Assembly: GCF_001590985.1 (NCBI RefSeq)
Contig: NZ_BCTX01000012.1
Span: 18,180 to 82,179 of the forward strand
Length of the DNA: 64,000 bases
Origin: Novosphingobium naphthalenivorans NBRC 102051
Lineage (GTDB): Bacteria > Pseudomonadota > Alphaproteobacteria > Sphingomonadales > Sphingomonadaceae
Reading direction: 5' to 3'
The translations under genes were made by a program, and so were the position numbers. Each line of letters begins with the position of its first letter. Positions within the stretch are counted from its first letter, which is position 1. This document shows positions 9,187-17,256 of this stretch, in pieces. The notes under the pieces were generated by a model that did no database searches, had not been told where the DNA came from, and saw nothing but the letters and a program-made list of their open reading frames with translations.

Positions 9187-9539
9187 TCGGACCTGGTGCT
9201 GGCGCGCGCGTTATGGTCGCGACGCGCCCAGTGGATTTCCGCAAAGGGCCCGACGCGTTGGCTGCGCTGGTCGGCAAGGAGTACGGCGGCGATCCGTTTT
9301 CTGGCGTGATCTATGTGTTCCGGGCCAAGCGTTCGGACCGGGTCAAGCTGGTCTGGTGGGACGGCACGGGCCTGTGCCTGATGGCCAAGAAGCTGGAGTC
9401 CGGCGGCTTCAAGTGGCCGGGCATCCAGGACGGCGTTATGCGGCTGACGGCGGCGCAACTCGGCGCTTTGCTGGAGGGTTTGGACTGGCGCCGGGTGCAT
9501 GGCGGACGACGGCCGATCGCCCCGCAGATTGCCGGTTGA
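9183..9539 (+). CDS. tnpB: IS66 TnpB (Orf2 family protein)
   Basis: 118 residues, matching the family's usual 115-120. The start MIGPGAGARVMVATRPVDFR, then GDPFSGVIYVFRAKRSDRVK and LVWWDGTGLCLMAKKLE are diagnostic of IS66 Orf2. It is required with TnpA and TnpC for transposition, but its biochemical role is not settled. It appears intact, with the ATG overlapping the tnpA stop. Confidence 0.95.
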   Translation: MIGPGAGARVMVATRPVDFRKGPDALAALVGKEYGGDPFSGVIYVFRAKRSDRVKLVWWDGTGLCLMAKKLESGGFKWPGIQDGVMRLTAAQLGALLEGLDWRRVHGGRRPIAPQIAG

Positions 9540-9570
9540 CGGGGCTTTTGACTGCTGATTCAATGCCTCC

Positions 9571-10893
9571 ATGCTCATGGAAGCGGACCTTCCCGAAGAC
9601 ATCGAAGCGCTCCGCGCGCTGGTCCTCGAACAGGCCCGCGAGCTCGATGCGCTCAAGGTTTTCAAGGCTGAGGTCGAGCGCCTGAAGGCGATCATTGATG
9701 CCCTGCAACGGCACCGTTTCGGTCGCCGATCCGAACAACTTGATTCCGATCAGTTCGAGCTGGCTCTCGAAGAGGTTGAGGCGGCATTGGCCCAGGCCGA
9801 GCACGCCTGCGACAAGGCAAGTCGGGCGCCGACCGAGCGGCCGCGCAAGACCAACCGCGGTTCGCTGCCCGCTCATCTCGAACGGATCGAGCAGGTCGTC
9901 GATATCGAGAACAAGGCTTGCCCCTGCTGTGGCGGCGCCCTGCATCAGATCGGCGAGGACGTCGCGGAGCGCCTCGATGTCGTGCCAACCACCTTCCGCG
10001 TCCTGGTCACGCGCCGGCCGCGATACGGCTGCCGTTCGTGCGAGAGCGCAGTGGTACAGGCCCCTGCACCGGCAAGGATCGTCGAAGGTGGCATTCCCAC
10101 CGAGGCGCTAATCGCGCAGGTGCTGGTCGCCAAGTACGCCGATCACCTTCCGTTGTACCGGCAAGCCCAGATCTATGCCCGGCAAGGCATCCAGTTGGAT
10201 CGATCGACATTGGCGGATTGGGTCGGCCGGGCCGCCTGGTATCTGCGCCCGCTGCGCGATCACATCCTCGAGCGATTGCGACGATCGGAACGACTGTTTG
10301 CCGACGAGACGACGGCACCGGTGCTAAATCCAGGGACCGGGCGGACCAAGACCGGGCAGCTATGGGCCTACGCCCGAGATGATCGTCCATGGGGTGGCGA
10401 TGATCCGCCGATGGTCGCCTATGTCTACGCCGCCGACCGTAAATCGGAGCGCGCCGAAGCGCATCTGGGAGACTTCGCCGGCATCCTCCAGGTCGACGGT
10501 TATGGCGGCTACGCAGCGCTAGCCAAGCGCCGACAGCAGGTCCAACTCGCCTTCTGCTGGGCACACGTCAGGCGCAAATTCTACGAACTGGCCGAGAACT
10601 CGCCGGTCGCGACCGAAGTGTTGCGTCGCATCGCCCAGCTCTACGTCATCGAGGACGAGGTGCGAGGGCAACCTGCCGATCAACGGCGCCAGGTTCGCGC
10701 AGAGCATAGCCGCGTCATCGTCGACGATTTGCGTCAATACCTCGACGCTCGCAACCGCCAGGTCAGCTCCAAGTCCAAGTTAGGCGAAGCAATGCGATAC
10801 GCGCTCACCCGCTGGGATAGCCTGTCAGGCTTCCTCGACGACGGTCGGATCGATCTCGACAGCAACACCGTCGAGCGAGCGATCCGTCCCTTG
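9571..10893 (+). pseudogene. tnpC: IS66 tnpC transposase, 5' portion (split by nested element)
   Basis: The N-terminal coiled coil (VERLKAIIDALQRHRFGRRS), Cys-rich zinc segment (CPCCGGAL, YGCRSC) and DDE catalytic core (LFADETTAPV, ILQVDGYGGYAAL, CWAHVRRKFYEL, SNTVERAIRP) are present. Just after VERAIRPL the frame enters foreign sequence and runs on by chance to a stop at 11112. The missing end is found at 13476-13678. Joining 9571-10893 to 13476-13678 gives one 507-residue frame, the usual TnpC length. This product should be inactive because the end of the catalytic domain is replaced. Confidence 0.88.
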
Positions 10894-10923
10894 CCGAAGC
10901 GTGTTTCATTATGCACTCCATAT

Positions 10924-12996
10924 TCAAGTATCTGTAAACATTGGAAGCATATCCGCGTCAACAACGCGACACGGGCGACCCTTTCGGGCCATCGCAGATT
11001 TTACCGCTTCCGACATCAGATCGGCGGAGCGGATTTGATGCGGCGCGCGCGGTACGACCTGCACCGCCGGAAGCACGCCGGTTTTGATGAGAAGTCTTAC
11101 CGTATGGCTTGAGGTGCCAAGCGCTTTGGCCGCCTCAGTCATGGTGAGCCATTCGCCGTCTTTCACCGCAGACCGGTAGGCATCGATCCCTCGCACGCGC
11201 CGAACAGAGTAGACCCGGTGCGCCGTCCAGGTTTTGCCCTGGCCTGTAGGCAAGCCCATCCGATTGAGCGTCGCGGCGATATGCTCGTCGGACCAACGGC
11301 CCGCCATGCTGCGCATCACCTCCAGCGCATCCTCCGCTGTTGCACAACCGTGCTCGCCGGCTTTCGGCTTGCGAACCCGCAGTTCCGAGTGCTGACCGCC
11401 CCGCCAATGGATTGTGAGCACGACGTCACGCACGGCATCATCGACATCGACGACGATGTCGGCGATCAATGTGCGTAGCAGTTGCTGGCGAGCGCGCATC
11501 GTCACATCCGGAGCGTTCCACGCCGCCGACAGGTTTTCCGCCAGATTGGCGAACGCACCCTGATCGACCTCGATGGTTGACGGGTTTTCTGCGGGCTGGC
11601 GCGCCTCCAGATCACGGATGCGCCGCAATGCGGTTTCCCAGTTTTTCTCCAGCTGCGCCGCTATCAGGCGATTATCGGGATCACAGGCAGCGTAGCGGCG
11701 CTCGGCAAGGCGGGCCTCGTAACGCGCCTGCTGGAGTTCCAGGTCGAGAATCTGGCGCTGCTCTTCTTGTCGTTCCCTGTGCATCCGCTCCGCCTCTAAC
11801 GCGGCCTCGATCGCCAAGGGTTCTACCGCGCGTAGCAGTTCGCGCGCAACTGCTGCATCCACCCGTGGACCGCCGAAGGTCATGCATCGGGGCAAGCCCA
11901 TCATCAGGTTTGGTTTGTCGCAGCGATACACCGGTCGGCTCTGCGGGTTTCCGGTATAGGTGACCGTCAGTCGCCGTCCACACCGTCGGCACGTCATGAT
12001 GCCCGAGAGTAGCGCTCGGCCTCCTCGGCCGGATTTCACACCGCCGGCGCTGCCATAGTTGTTGAGTGCCAGCTGCTTCTGGTTGCGCTCGTATTCTTCC
12101 CAGCTGATGTACCCCTCATGGTGATCCTTGATGAAGACTTCCCAGGTCCCCACCGGCTTGCCGTGCCCGTAGCTCCGCCGGGCTCGCCCATCGACAATGG
12201 AGGTTCGCTTCTCGCTTTTTCCGTAAACGTAAACGCCTGCGTAGAAGGGGTTTTTGAGAACGGCGATGACGTTGCGATAGCGGATCGGCAACCATGTGAA
12301 GCTGGTCATGCGGCCTTCGTCCGACGGTCGCGGGAAGTGGATTTGATCGGCCTTCATCGACAACAGCACCTGACGCGCACTGCCCAGCTCTCGGAAGCGC
12401 GCAAAGATGAGCCTGATTACCTCTTGCAGGCGTAGATCGGGATCGAGGTCCAAGCCCGCTTCGCGGTGCCAAATGTAGCCGAACGGGACAGACAAGCGCA
12501 ATTCGCCGCGGCGCGCCTTCGACTTTGCTGCATCGAGCATTCGCGTCCTGAGAACGCCGAGCTCGAACTCGCTGATGCTCCCCTTCATTCCCAGGAGCAG
12601 GCGGTCGTTGGGCTGGCAAGGATTGTACACGCCATCATGATCGATGACACGGGCTTCAACGAGCCCGCACAGTTCCAGCAGATGGTGCCAGTCGCGACCA
12701 TTTCGCGCGAGCCTGGACGCATCAAGGCACAACACGGCACCCACCTTGCCCGCGCACAACGATGCGACCAAACGATCGAAGCCGGGCCGCGCAACGGTTC
12801 CGCTCGCGGATCGTCCGAGATCATCGTCGATGACTTCGATATCGGTGAAGCCGTGCTGACGCGCAACGTCGACGAGGTCGTATTGCCGTCGCTGGCTTTC
12901 CAGGTTGGCCATGACCTGGGATTGTGTCGATTGACGCACATAGACGACGGCCTTGCGCTTCAGCAGCTGCGCCGGGATCAGATTAGCGTCGGTCAT
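10924..12996 (-). CDS. Large serine recombinase
   Basis: 690 residues. The N-terminal resolvase domain has the catalytic Ser in VVYVRQSTQSQ (about residue 23) and the conserved DDDLGRSASG and LDASRLARN motifs. A recombinase domain follows (GYIWHREAGLDL, NPFYAGVYVYG), then a zinc ribbon (CRRCGRRL and a later Cys pair), a coiled coil (about residues 400-470) and a C-terminal MerR-like helix-turn-helix (MTEAAKALGTSSHTVRLL). Large serine recombinases integrate and excise DNA between short att sites. The ATG overlaps the stop of the upstream DUF5372-like frame (ATGA). It appears intact and is likely responsible for the insertion into tnpC. Confidence 0.93.
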   Translation of the reverse strand: MTDANLIPAQLLKRKAVVYVRQSTQSQVMANLESQRRQYDLVDVARQHGFTDIEVIDDDLGRSASGTVARPGFDRLVASLCAGKVGAVLCLDASRLARNGRDWHHLLELCGLVEARVIDHDGVYNPCQPNDRLLLGMKGSISEFELGVLRTRMLDAAKSKARRGELRLSVPFGYIWHREAGLDLDPDLRLQEVIRLIFARFRELGSARQVLLSMKADQIHFPRPSDEGRMTSFTWLPIRYRNVIAVLKNPFYAGVYVYGKSEKRTSIVDGRARRSYGHGKPVGTWEVFIKDHHEGYISWEEYERNQKQLALNNYGSAGGVKSGRGGRALLSGIMTCRRCGRRLTVTYTGNPQSRPVYRCDKPNLMMGLPRCMTFGGPRVDAAVARELLRAVEPLAIEAALEAERMHRERQEEQRQILDLELQQARYEARLAERRYAACDPDNRLIAAQLEKNWETALRRIRDLEARQPAENPSTIEVDQGAFANLAENLSAAWNAPDVTMRARQQLLRTLIADIVVDVDDAVRDVVLTIHWRGGQHSELRVRKPKAGEHGCATAEDALEVMRSMAGRWSDEHIAATLNRMGLPTGQGKTWTAHRVYSVRRVRGIDAYRSAVKDGEWLTMTEAAKALGTSSHTVRLLIKTGVLPAVQVVPRAPHQIRSADLMSEAVKSAMARKGRPCRVVDADMLPMFTDT

Positions 12997-13162
12997 CGCC
13001 GAACTCCTCGACGACGAGGCCGGCGGCCTGCATCAGGATTTGAGCGAGCGTGATTACGGCCTTCGCCCGTTCCGCATCGTTCATCCCGTCCACCCTGCGG
13101 GGCTCGAATATCAGGCTCATCTGTCTGCCCGAGGCCGGTGCGGGCCTGTCGTGCTTGTTCAT
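12983..13162 (-). CDS. Small recombinase-associated protein of unknown function
   Basis: A 59-residue ORF starting at ATG 13162 with GGGAGGAAG just upstream; it overlaps the start of the recombinase gene by 14 bases in another frame. The product has a plausible helical core (AERAKAVITLAQILMQAAGL) and an acidic end (VVEEFGDD). I do not recognise a family. The strong ribosome site and natural-looking composition favour this frame over the low-complexity C-terminal part of the overlapping DUF5372-like ORF. It may be a helper of the recombinase, such as a directionality or binding factor. Confidence 0.55.
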   Translation of the reverse strand: MNKHDRPAPASGRQMSLIFEPRRVDGMNDAERAKAVITLAQILMQAAGLVVEEFGDDRR

Positions 13163-13352
13163 CGACTTCCTCCCATGCGACTCCATCATCGCGTTGGGAG
13201 TTTGGTGAAGCAGCCACCGCGGTGACCAGCCCGTTCAGCTCGGTCAGCGCCGCGACATCAACTTGGGGCGGGCCGATTCTCATCTCGGCGCAGGCGACGG
13301 GATCCACCATCCACTCCGGCATTGAAACGACAATGCCAGACGGGCCTTCCAC
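12993..13352 (-). CDS. DUF5372-like protein of the recombinase element (start uncertain)
   Basis: The first start codon in frame is GTG 13352, but family-like sequence begins further upstream, to about 13430 (EVHYLWHPYFGRKVSVRRVE). There is no ATG, GTG or TTG before a stop lying just outside the element. The conserved part ends near QRDDGVAWEEVDEQ; the rest is Arg/Gly-rich and overlaps the small ORF at 12983-13162. Proteins of this type are commonly encoded next to large serine recombinases in rhizobial and related elements (recalled, not checked). The lack of a start suggests it is expressed from a start outside the present junction, uses a rare start, or has decayed. Confidence 0.5.
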   Translation of the reverse strand: MEGPSGIVVSMPEWMVDPVACAEMRIGPPQVDVAALTELNGLVTAVAASPNSQRDDGVAWEEVDEQARQARTGLGQTDEPDIRAPQGGRDERCGTGEGRNHARSNPDAGRRPRRRGVRR

Positions 13353-13475
13353 CCTAAGGAACCTGCCGGTCGCTCGTTCCTCTACCCGCCGAACGCTGAC
13401 TTTCCGCCCAAAATAGGGATGCCAAAGATAGTGAACTTCCCGCTCTTCGCCGACATGGGCAGAATGAACGGGCGA

Positions 13476-13678
13476 TGGCGCTCAACCGCAAGAATGCACT
13501 GTTTGCCGGCTCCGATGAAGGCGGCGACAACTGGGCCGTCATCGCCTCACTCATCGAGAACTGCAAACTGTCCGGCATCAACCCGCACACCTGGATGACC
13601 GAGACTCTCGCCAAACTCGCAGCCGGCTACCCAGCCACCGCGGTCGGAGAGCTCATGCCCTGGACCTCCGTGGGCTGA
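13476..13678 (+). pseudogene. tnpC: IS66 tnpC transposase, 3' portion
   Basis: Encodes the conserved IS66 C-terminus (ALNRKNALFAGSDEGGDN, then IASLIENCKLSGINPH and ELMPWTS). It is separated from the rest of tnpC by the serine-recombinase element, and its frame fuses exactly to codon 441 of the upstream part. An ATG created at the junction (13475) could allow translation of a 67-residue fragment, but no ribosome site is evident. Confidence 0.9.
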
Positions 13679-13691
13679 AAACACCGCTTAC

Positions 13692-13699
13692 CATTTTGC
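13692..13699. repeat. IS66 target-site duplication, right copy
   Basis: CATTTTGC immediately follows the right terminus (ends CGCTTAC) of the IS66 element and is identical to 8641-8648. Confidence 0.9.
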
Positions 13700-14186
13700 G
13701 CGCCATACGACGCCAAGGCTTTACTGGATAGTGGTGCTTCTCTGCGGCCTTCTTTTGGCGCTTAGCGTGAAGGTAGCACTCACGCCTATCCGGCGGGACG
13801 AAAGAACCGGTCGATTGGCGCTTCACCGCACCGCTATTGCCGCCGCCGGTGAGCAGGAGGGGAAACGTAGTGCAGACGAGAAGGCACAGCGTCAGCGTGA
13901 GGAGGTTGATCGTCGCTACGCGGAAATCGCCGGCATCTGGAGCGATGACGCAAAATGCGCGTCCGATCCCGGTTCTCAGCTCCGCATATCTGCTGACGGC
14001 TTAGACTTCGGGCACAGCCATTTCCATGTGGAGGCAGTCGAGCTTAAGGGTGATACCCTCCTCCTGCAAGGGCATTACATAACTCACAGAGGCATCAAAG
14101 ACGATATATTAACTGTAATAGTAATAGATCACTCTCCCATGCGCATAAAGATTTTTGATAAGTTGTATTTTATTTGCTCTTATTAA
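13700..14186 (+). pseudogene. 3' part of the membrane-protein gene split by IS66
   Basis: Continues the frame of 8572-8648 after removal of IS66. It includes a hydrophobic segment (VVLLCGLLLALSVKVAL), a charged stretch rich in Glu, Lys and Arg (about 40 residues, possibly coiled coil: KRSADEKAQRQREEVDRR), and a C-terminal domain with AEIAGIWSDDAKC and FHVEAVELKGDTLLLQGHY. The end of the gene is AT-rich. A GTG at 13731 could still start a 151-residue protein keeping the membrane anchor and the outer domain, so partial function is possible. The family is not recognised. Confidence 0.65.
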
Positions 14187-14252
14187 CTATTCCCACGTTG
14201 TCGGCAGCGAGCTCCTGGGCAAAGCCAGCATCGTGGGTGCGCAGCCCCCTTA

Positions 14253-14361
14253 CTCGATTTCTTCAACCTGTTCCGTGTCGTTCCAAAGGGGGCCGGCGCT
14301 GATGTGGAGAGCGGCGTTCATGCATCGCCCTGCCCCAGTGCGGAGCCCTTGGGCATCGCAC
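14253..14361 (+). repeat. BI-1/aidB junction repeat, copy B
   Basis: Direct, imperfect repeat of 8296-8411. Its first half is a degraded BI-1 3' end (reads LDFFNLF and then loses the frame through small deletions). Its second half is the intact 3' end of aidB on the minus strand. Copy B thus holds a stub of BI-1 and a whole aidB, the mirror of copy A. Confidence 0.8.
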
Positions 14362-15967
14362 GCTCTATGACAGCCCGCGCGTCGGTTAAACCGGGGGCAG
14401 CACCGTAGGTGAATCCCATGGCACCAAGCCTCGACCTGCAGAAGACCGGTGCCAGGGGGCTTTGCGCCAGGAGAAGGATCGCCGCCTGCGCGGCGAGCGC
14501 AAGCCGTTCCACAAGTTCTCTCGCGCGGGCTTCCTCGCAACAGTCAAGATCGATGCAGTTCAGCCATTGGTCATAATTCGCCTCTCGCCCGATGGGCTCC
14601 GCAAGAAAGGCTCGAAGCGCTTCTACCGCCTCGGGTTCGCGCTGCAGAACTCGGAGCACATCGAGCGCGACAATGTTGCCCGAGCCTTCCCAGATCGCAT
14701 TGACGGGGGATTGGCGAAAATGGCAAGGCATGGGGCTGCTTTCGACATAGCCATTGCCCCCCAGGCACTCCATCGCCTCCGCGGCAAAGCCTGGCAGACG
14801 CTTGCAGATCCAGTATTTGGCGACGGGCGTGAGCAGCCGTGTCAGCGGATCACCGGCGTCAAGCGCCGCAGCGATCCGAAGGGCGAGCGCGGTCGCGGCC
14901 TCGCTTTCTACCGCGAGATCAGCGAGCACCGCCGCCATGGCCGGATGATCGGCAAGACGGCGCCCAAAACATTGGCGATGCTGCGTGTGCCAGAGTGCCT
15001 GCACAAGCGCACCACGCATGCCAGCGGCCGATCCGACGACACAGTCGAGGCGCGTGTGCTGCACCGCCTCGAGTATCGTGGCAATGCCGCGACCTTCCTC
15101 TCCGATGCGCCAGGAGAAAGCCCGATCATATTCGATCTCCGCCGTCGCATTGGACCTGTCGCCCAGCTTGTCCTTGAGCCGCACGATTCGGAAACCTGTG
15201 TTGCGCCGGCCATCGGGTAGCCACCGCGGGACGAGGAAACAGCTCAGTCCCCGCTCTGTCTGGGCAAGGGTCAGGAAAGCATCGCTCATCGGTGCCGAGC
15301 AGAACCATTTGTGTCCCGTAAGCGAGAACGTCCGGCGTGCGCGATCAACCGGCTCGGCGCGAGTGGTATTGGCGCGCAGGTCGGAACCGCCCTGTTTTTC
15401 GGTCATCGTCATGCCGATCGTCACGCTCGCCTTGTCGGCGGCGGGCCGTGAAGCCGGATCGTAACGGGCGGCGAGGATACGCGGCAACCATTCCTCGGAG
15501 ACTGCTGATTCCCTACTCAGAACCGGCACTGCGGCGTAGGTCATCGTCATCGGGCAGATCGTGCCGGCATCCACCTGACCAAGAAGATAGCTCATGGCGG
15601 CGTGAAGCACATGGCCGTGCGACGTGCCATCCCAAGCTGCCGCAGCGATGCCATTGCCAAGTCCCAAGCCCATGAGCTGGTGATAGGCCGGATGGAATGC
15701 GACTTCGTCGATGCGGCGGCCCTGGGAATCGTAATTTTCGAGGGTCGGGACATGGCGATTGGCTAATATGCCCCACGCAACCACCTCGGCCGAAGCCGCC
15801 CGGCGGCCCAGGCGTGACAGCCGCCTTTCGAGCTGTGCGCCACCCGCCCTTCTCACCGCTGCAGTCAAAGCCCGATCACTGGTAAACCAGTTGCCGACAT
15901 CCAGGGCTGGTGTCTGATTGAACACCTCATGCACATCAGGCGTGGCGAGCGGCCTTGATACAGGCAT
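14318..15967 (-). CDS. aidB: AidB-type acyl-CoA dehydrogenase (DNA alkylation response family)
   Basis: 549 residues, near the 541 of E. coli AidB. Aligned from memory, the family blocks are VFNQTPALDVGNWF at the start, RRIDEVAFHPAYHQLM, CPMTMTYAAVPVL, GMTMTEKQGGSDLRANTTRA (flavin site), GHKWFCSAPMSDAF, RLKDKLGDRSNA and MECLGGNGYVE followed by VNAIWEGSGNI. AidB is a FAD-containing protein that binds DNA and is induced by alkylation and anaerobiosis; it has weak isovaleryl-CoA dehydrogenase activity. The start has CGGAGTAG eight bases upstream. It is convergent with the BI-1 remnant. Confidence 0.93.
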   Translation of the reverse strand: MPVSRPLATPDVHEVFNQTPALDVGNWFTSDRALTAAVRRAGGAQLERRLSRLGRRAASAEVVAWGILANRHVPTLENYDSQGRRIDEVAFHPAYHQLMGLGLGNGIAAAAWDGTSHGHVLHAAMSYLLGQVDAGTICPMTMTYAAVPVLSRESAVSEEWLPRILAARYDPASRPAADKASVTIGMTMTEKQGGSDLRANTTRAEPVDRARRTFSLTGHKWFCSAPMSDAFLTLAQTERGLSCFLVPRWLPDGRRNTGFRIVRLKDKLGDRSNATAEIEYDRAFSWRIGEEGRGIATILEAVQHTRLDCVVGSAAGMRGALVQALWHTQHRQCFGRRLADHPAMAAVLADLAVESEAATALALRIAAALDAGDPLTRLLTPVAKYWICKRLPGFAAEAMECLGGNGYVESSPMPCHFRQSPVNAIWEGSGNIVALDVLRVLQREPEAVEALRAFLAEPIGREANYDQWLNCIDLDCCEEARARELVERLALAAQAAILLLAQSPLAPVFCRSRLGAMGFTYGAAPGLTDARAVIERAMPKGSALGQGDA

Positions 15968-16195
15968 GGTCGTCTACTCCGTTCCATCGGCGTCATGTCC
16001 AGCGGTGCAAAACTCCAGAGCCACTGAACGCCGGGCCTTCGTTCCCGCGAATGCGGTGGCGTCTCCGCAGTAGTTGAGCGGCGTCGGCCTGATCGCAGGA
16101 GGCCATTTCAATATTCGGTTCCTATATCTGGCGATCCCCGGTTCGAGTCCAAACCACTTTCGAATTCTTCACAAGCAGTCGGCGGACGCTGATCT

Positions 16196-16993
16196 TTATC
16201 GGCGCGCGTTTCCCTCATCGACAATGGTGATGAAAAACACAAAGGGCGAACCCTTTCCGCCCGCGACCACCTCATTTTCGCCTGCGACGAGCGGTGCCAA
16301 ATCCGAGCCAAAATGCTCGCCGATAGGCCGGCCATTGACCAGCGTTCCCAACGTGCTGCGAAGGTCGCGGACGTGGTAATGCCCGTCATGATGGATGATC
16401 GCGAAATGGTTGCGAGACAATCTCAACGGAACCTCGTCCTCAAGCTCGAGGTTCAATGCCCGTGGCGGCGCCTGTTCTCCCGGCAAAGCCGCCCTCCCGA
16501 CCAGGAAAGGAACCGCGTCAATACACAGCGGATCGGGCAACTGCCGGCGCAAACCCCGGGAGTCGGCCGCCAGCATGACGTTCTGCACCACAAGGGATTC
16601 GCCAAGGCTATTCCTGGCCGACGGCGGCTGCTGCCTCTGCTCATCTTCGACGAAGCGATCTTCCAGATCGTGGAGTCGATGGCAAAGTCGTTCAATCAAG
16701 GTTCGCGCGTTTTCGGGGGAGCGGCTGATACGATCGAGGAATTCGGCCGAGCCGATGAACTCGACTTCGCCGTCCGTGACGGCACGCGCTGTCGCGCTGC
16801 GCCGAGCTCGTTTTTCAACAACGCTCATCTCGCCGAGGACCTGGCCGCTGTGGATGGCTCCAAGAACAATTTCCACACCGTCCCGCCGACGCAGAATTTC
16901 GACGCTTCCGCTGCGGACGTGCAGAACGCCTTCAACGGCGTCACCTTCACTGAAAAGAATGTCGCCTCGTCCGAAACGTCCGGTGCGCGTCAT
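16196..16993 (-). CDS. Cyclic-nucleotide-binding domain plus FHA domain protein
   Basis: 265 residues from ATG 16993 (GGGGGA upstream); ATG 17023 is in frame but lacks a ribosome site. Residues about 1-105 form a CRP-like cNMP beta-barrel (FGRGDILFSEGDAVEG, GQVLGEMSVVEKRARRSATA). Residues about 165-245 form an FHA domain with the SRNHFAI and VRDLRSTLGTLVNG phosphothreonine-binding elements. There is no helix-turn-helix, so it is not a DNA-binding CRP/FNR regulator. It more likely recruits phosphorylated partners in response to a bound ligand. It diverges from the methionine adenosyltransferase gene across a 263-bp space. Confidence 0.88.
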   Translation of the reverse strand: MTRTGRFGRGDILFSEGDAVEGVLHVRSGSVEILRRRDGVEIVLGAIHSGQVLGEMSVVEKRARRSATARAVTDGEVEFIGSAEFLDRISRSPENARTLIERLCHRLHDLEDRFVEDEQRQQPPSARNSLGESLVVQNVMLAADSRGLRRQLPDPLCIDAVPFLVGRAALPGEQAPPRALNLELEDEVPLRLSRNHFAIIHHDGHYHVRDLRSTLGTLVNGRPIGEHFGSDLAPLVAGENEVVAGGKGSPFVFFITIVDEGNARR

Positions 16994-17256
16994 TGTGTCC
17001 CCCAATCGTGATCGCCATTGCAAGAAGGAGGCGACCCAGTCGCGGCATTCGCTGTTGGGATGGACGCATAGGGCGTCGAACGATTACAGGTCGCTGGCAC
17101 ACGATCCCGCTGGCGCGGAACGCAATTGGGCATGGACATGCACAGGAAATGTTGCGCCAGGCTCGCTCAAGCCCGTAAGGATCTGTGGCTGGTGCAGATC
17201 AACCAGGATCCGGAGCGCGTTTTTCGAGGCCACAAAGCTCGCAAAGAGGTGACATC

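Larger units (their letters stand above)
10894..13475 (-). mobile_element. Serine-recombinase element inserted in tnpC
   Basis: About 2.58 kb bounded by the two halves of tnpC. At the left junction the host frame reads ...CCCTTG then foreign CCGAAG; at the right, foreign ...GGCGA precedes TGGCGCTC of tnpC. A shared TG dinucleotide at both edges would restore CCC TTG GCG CTC, as expected for a serine recombinase that exchanges at a 2-bp core (inference; boundaries may be off by one or two bases). No terminal inverted repeats or longer target duplication were seen. It carries three overlapping minus-strand ORFs, the last a large recombinase. Confidence 0.8.
8649..13691 (+). mobile_element. IS66-family insertion sequence carrying a nested serine-recombinase element
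   Basis: The left end begins GTAAGCGCTGTG and the right end, read on the opposite strand, begins GTAAGCGGTGTT, giving imperfect terminal inverted repeats. Perfect 8-bp duplications flank it. It carries tnpA, tnpB and tnpC in the IS66 order on the plus strand. Without the roughly 2,584-bp nested element it would be about 2,459 bp, normal for the family. The exact target duplication suggests arrival by simple transposition. tnpC is now split, so the element is probably not autonomous. Confidence 0.93.

Noticed and set aside
10894..11112. The C-terminal 70 or so residues of the long tnpC frame
   Set aside because: This is read-through into the serine-recombinase element on its non-coding strand, not part of the transposase.
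16120..16170. A tRNA-like string (GGTTCGAGTCC)
   Set aside because: The T-arm stem does not pair, and no acceptor, D or anticodon arm was found around it.
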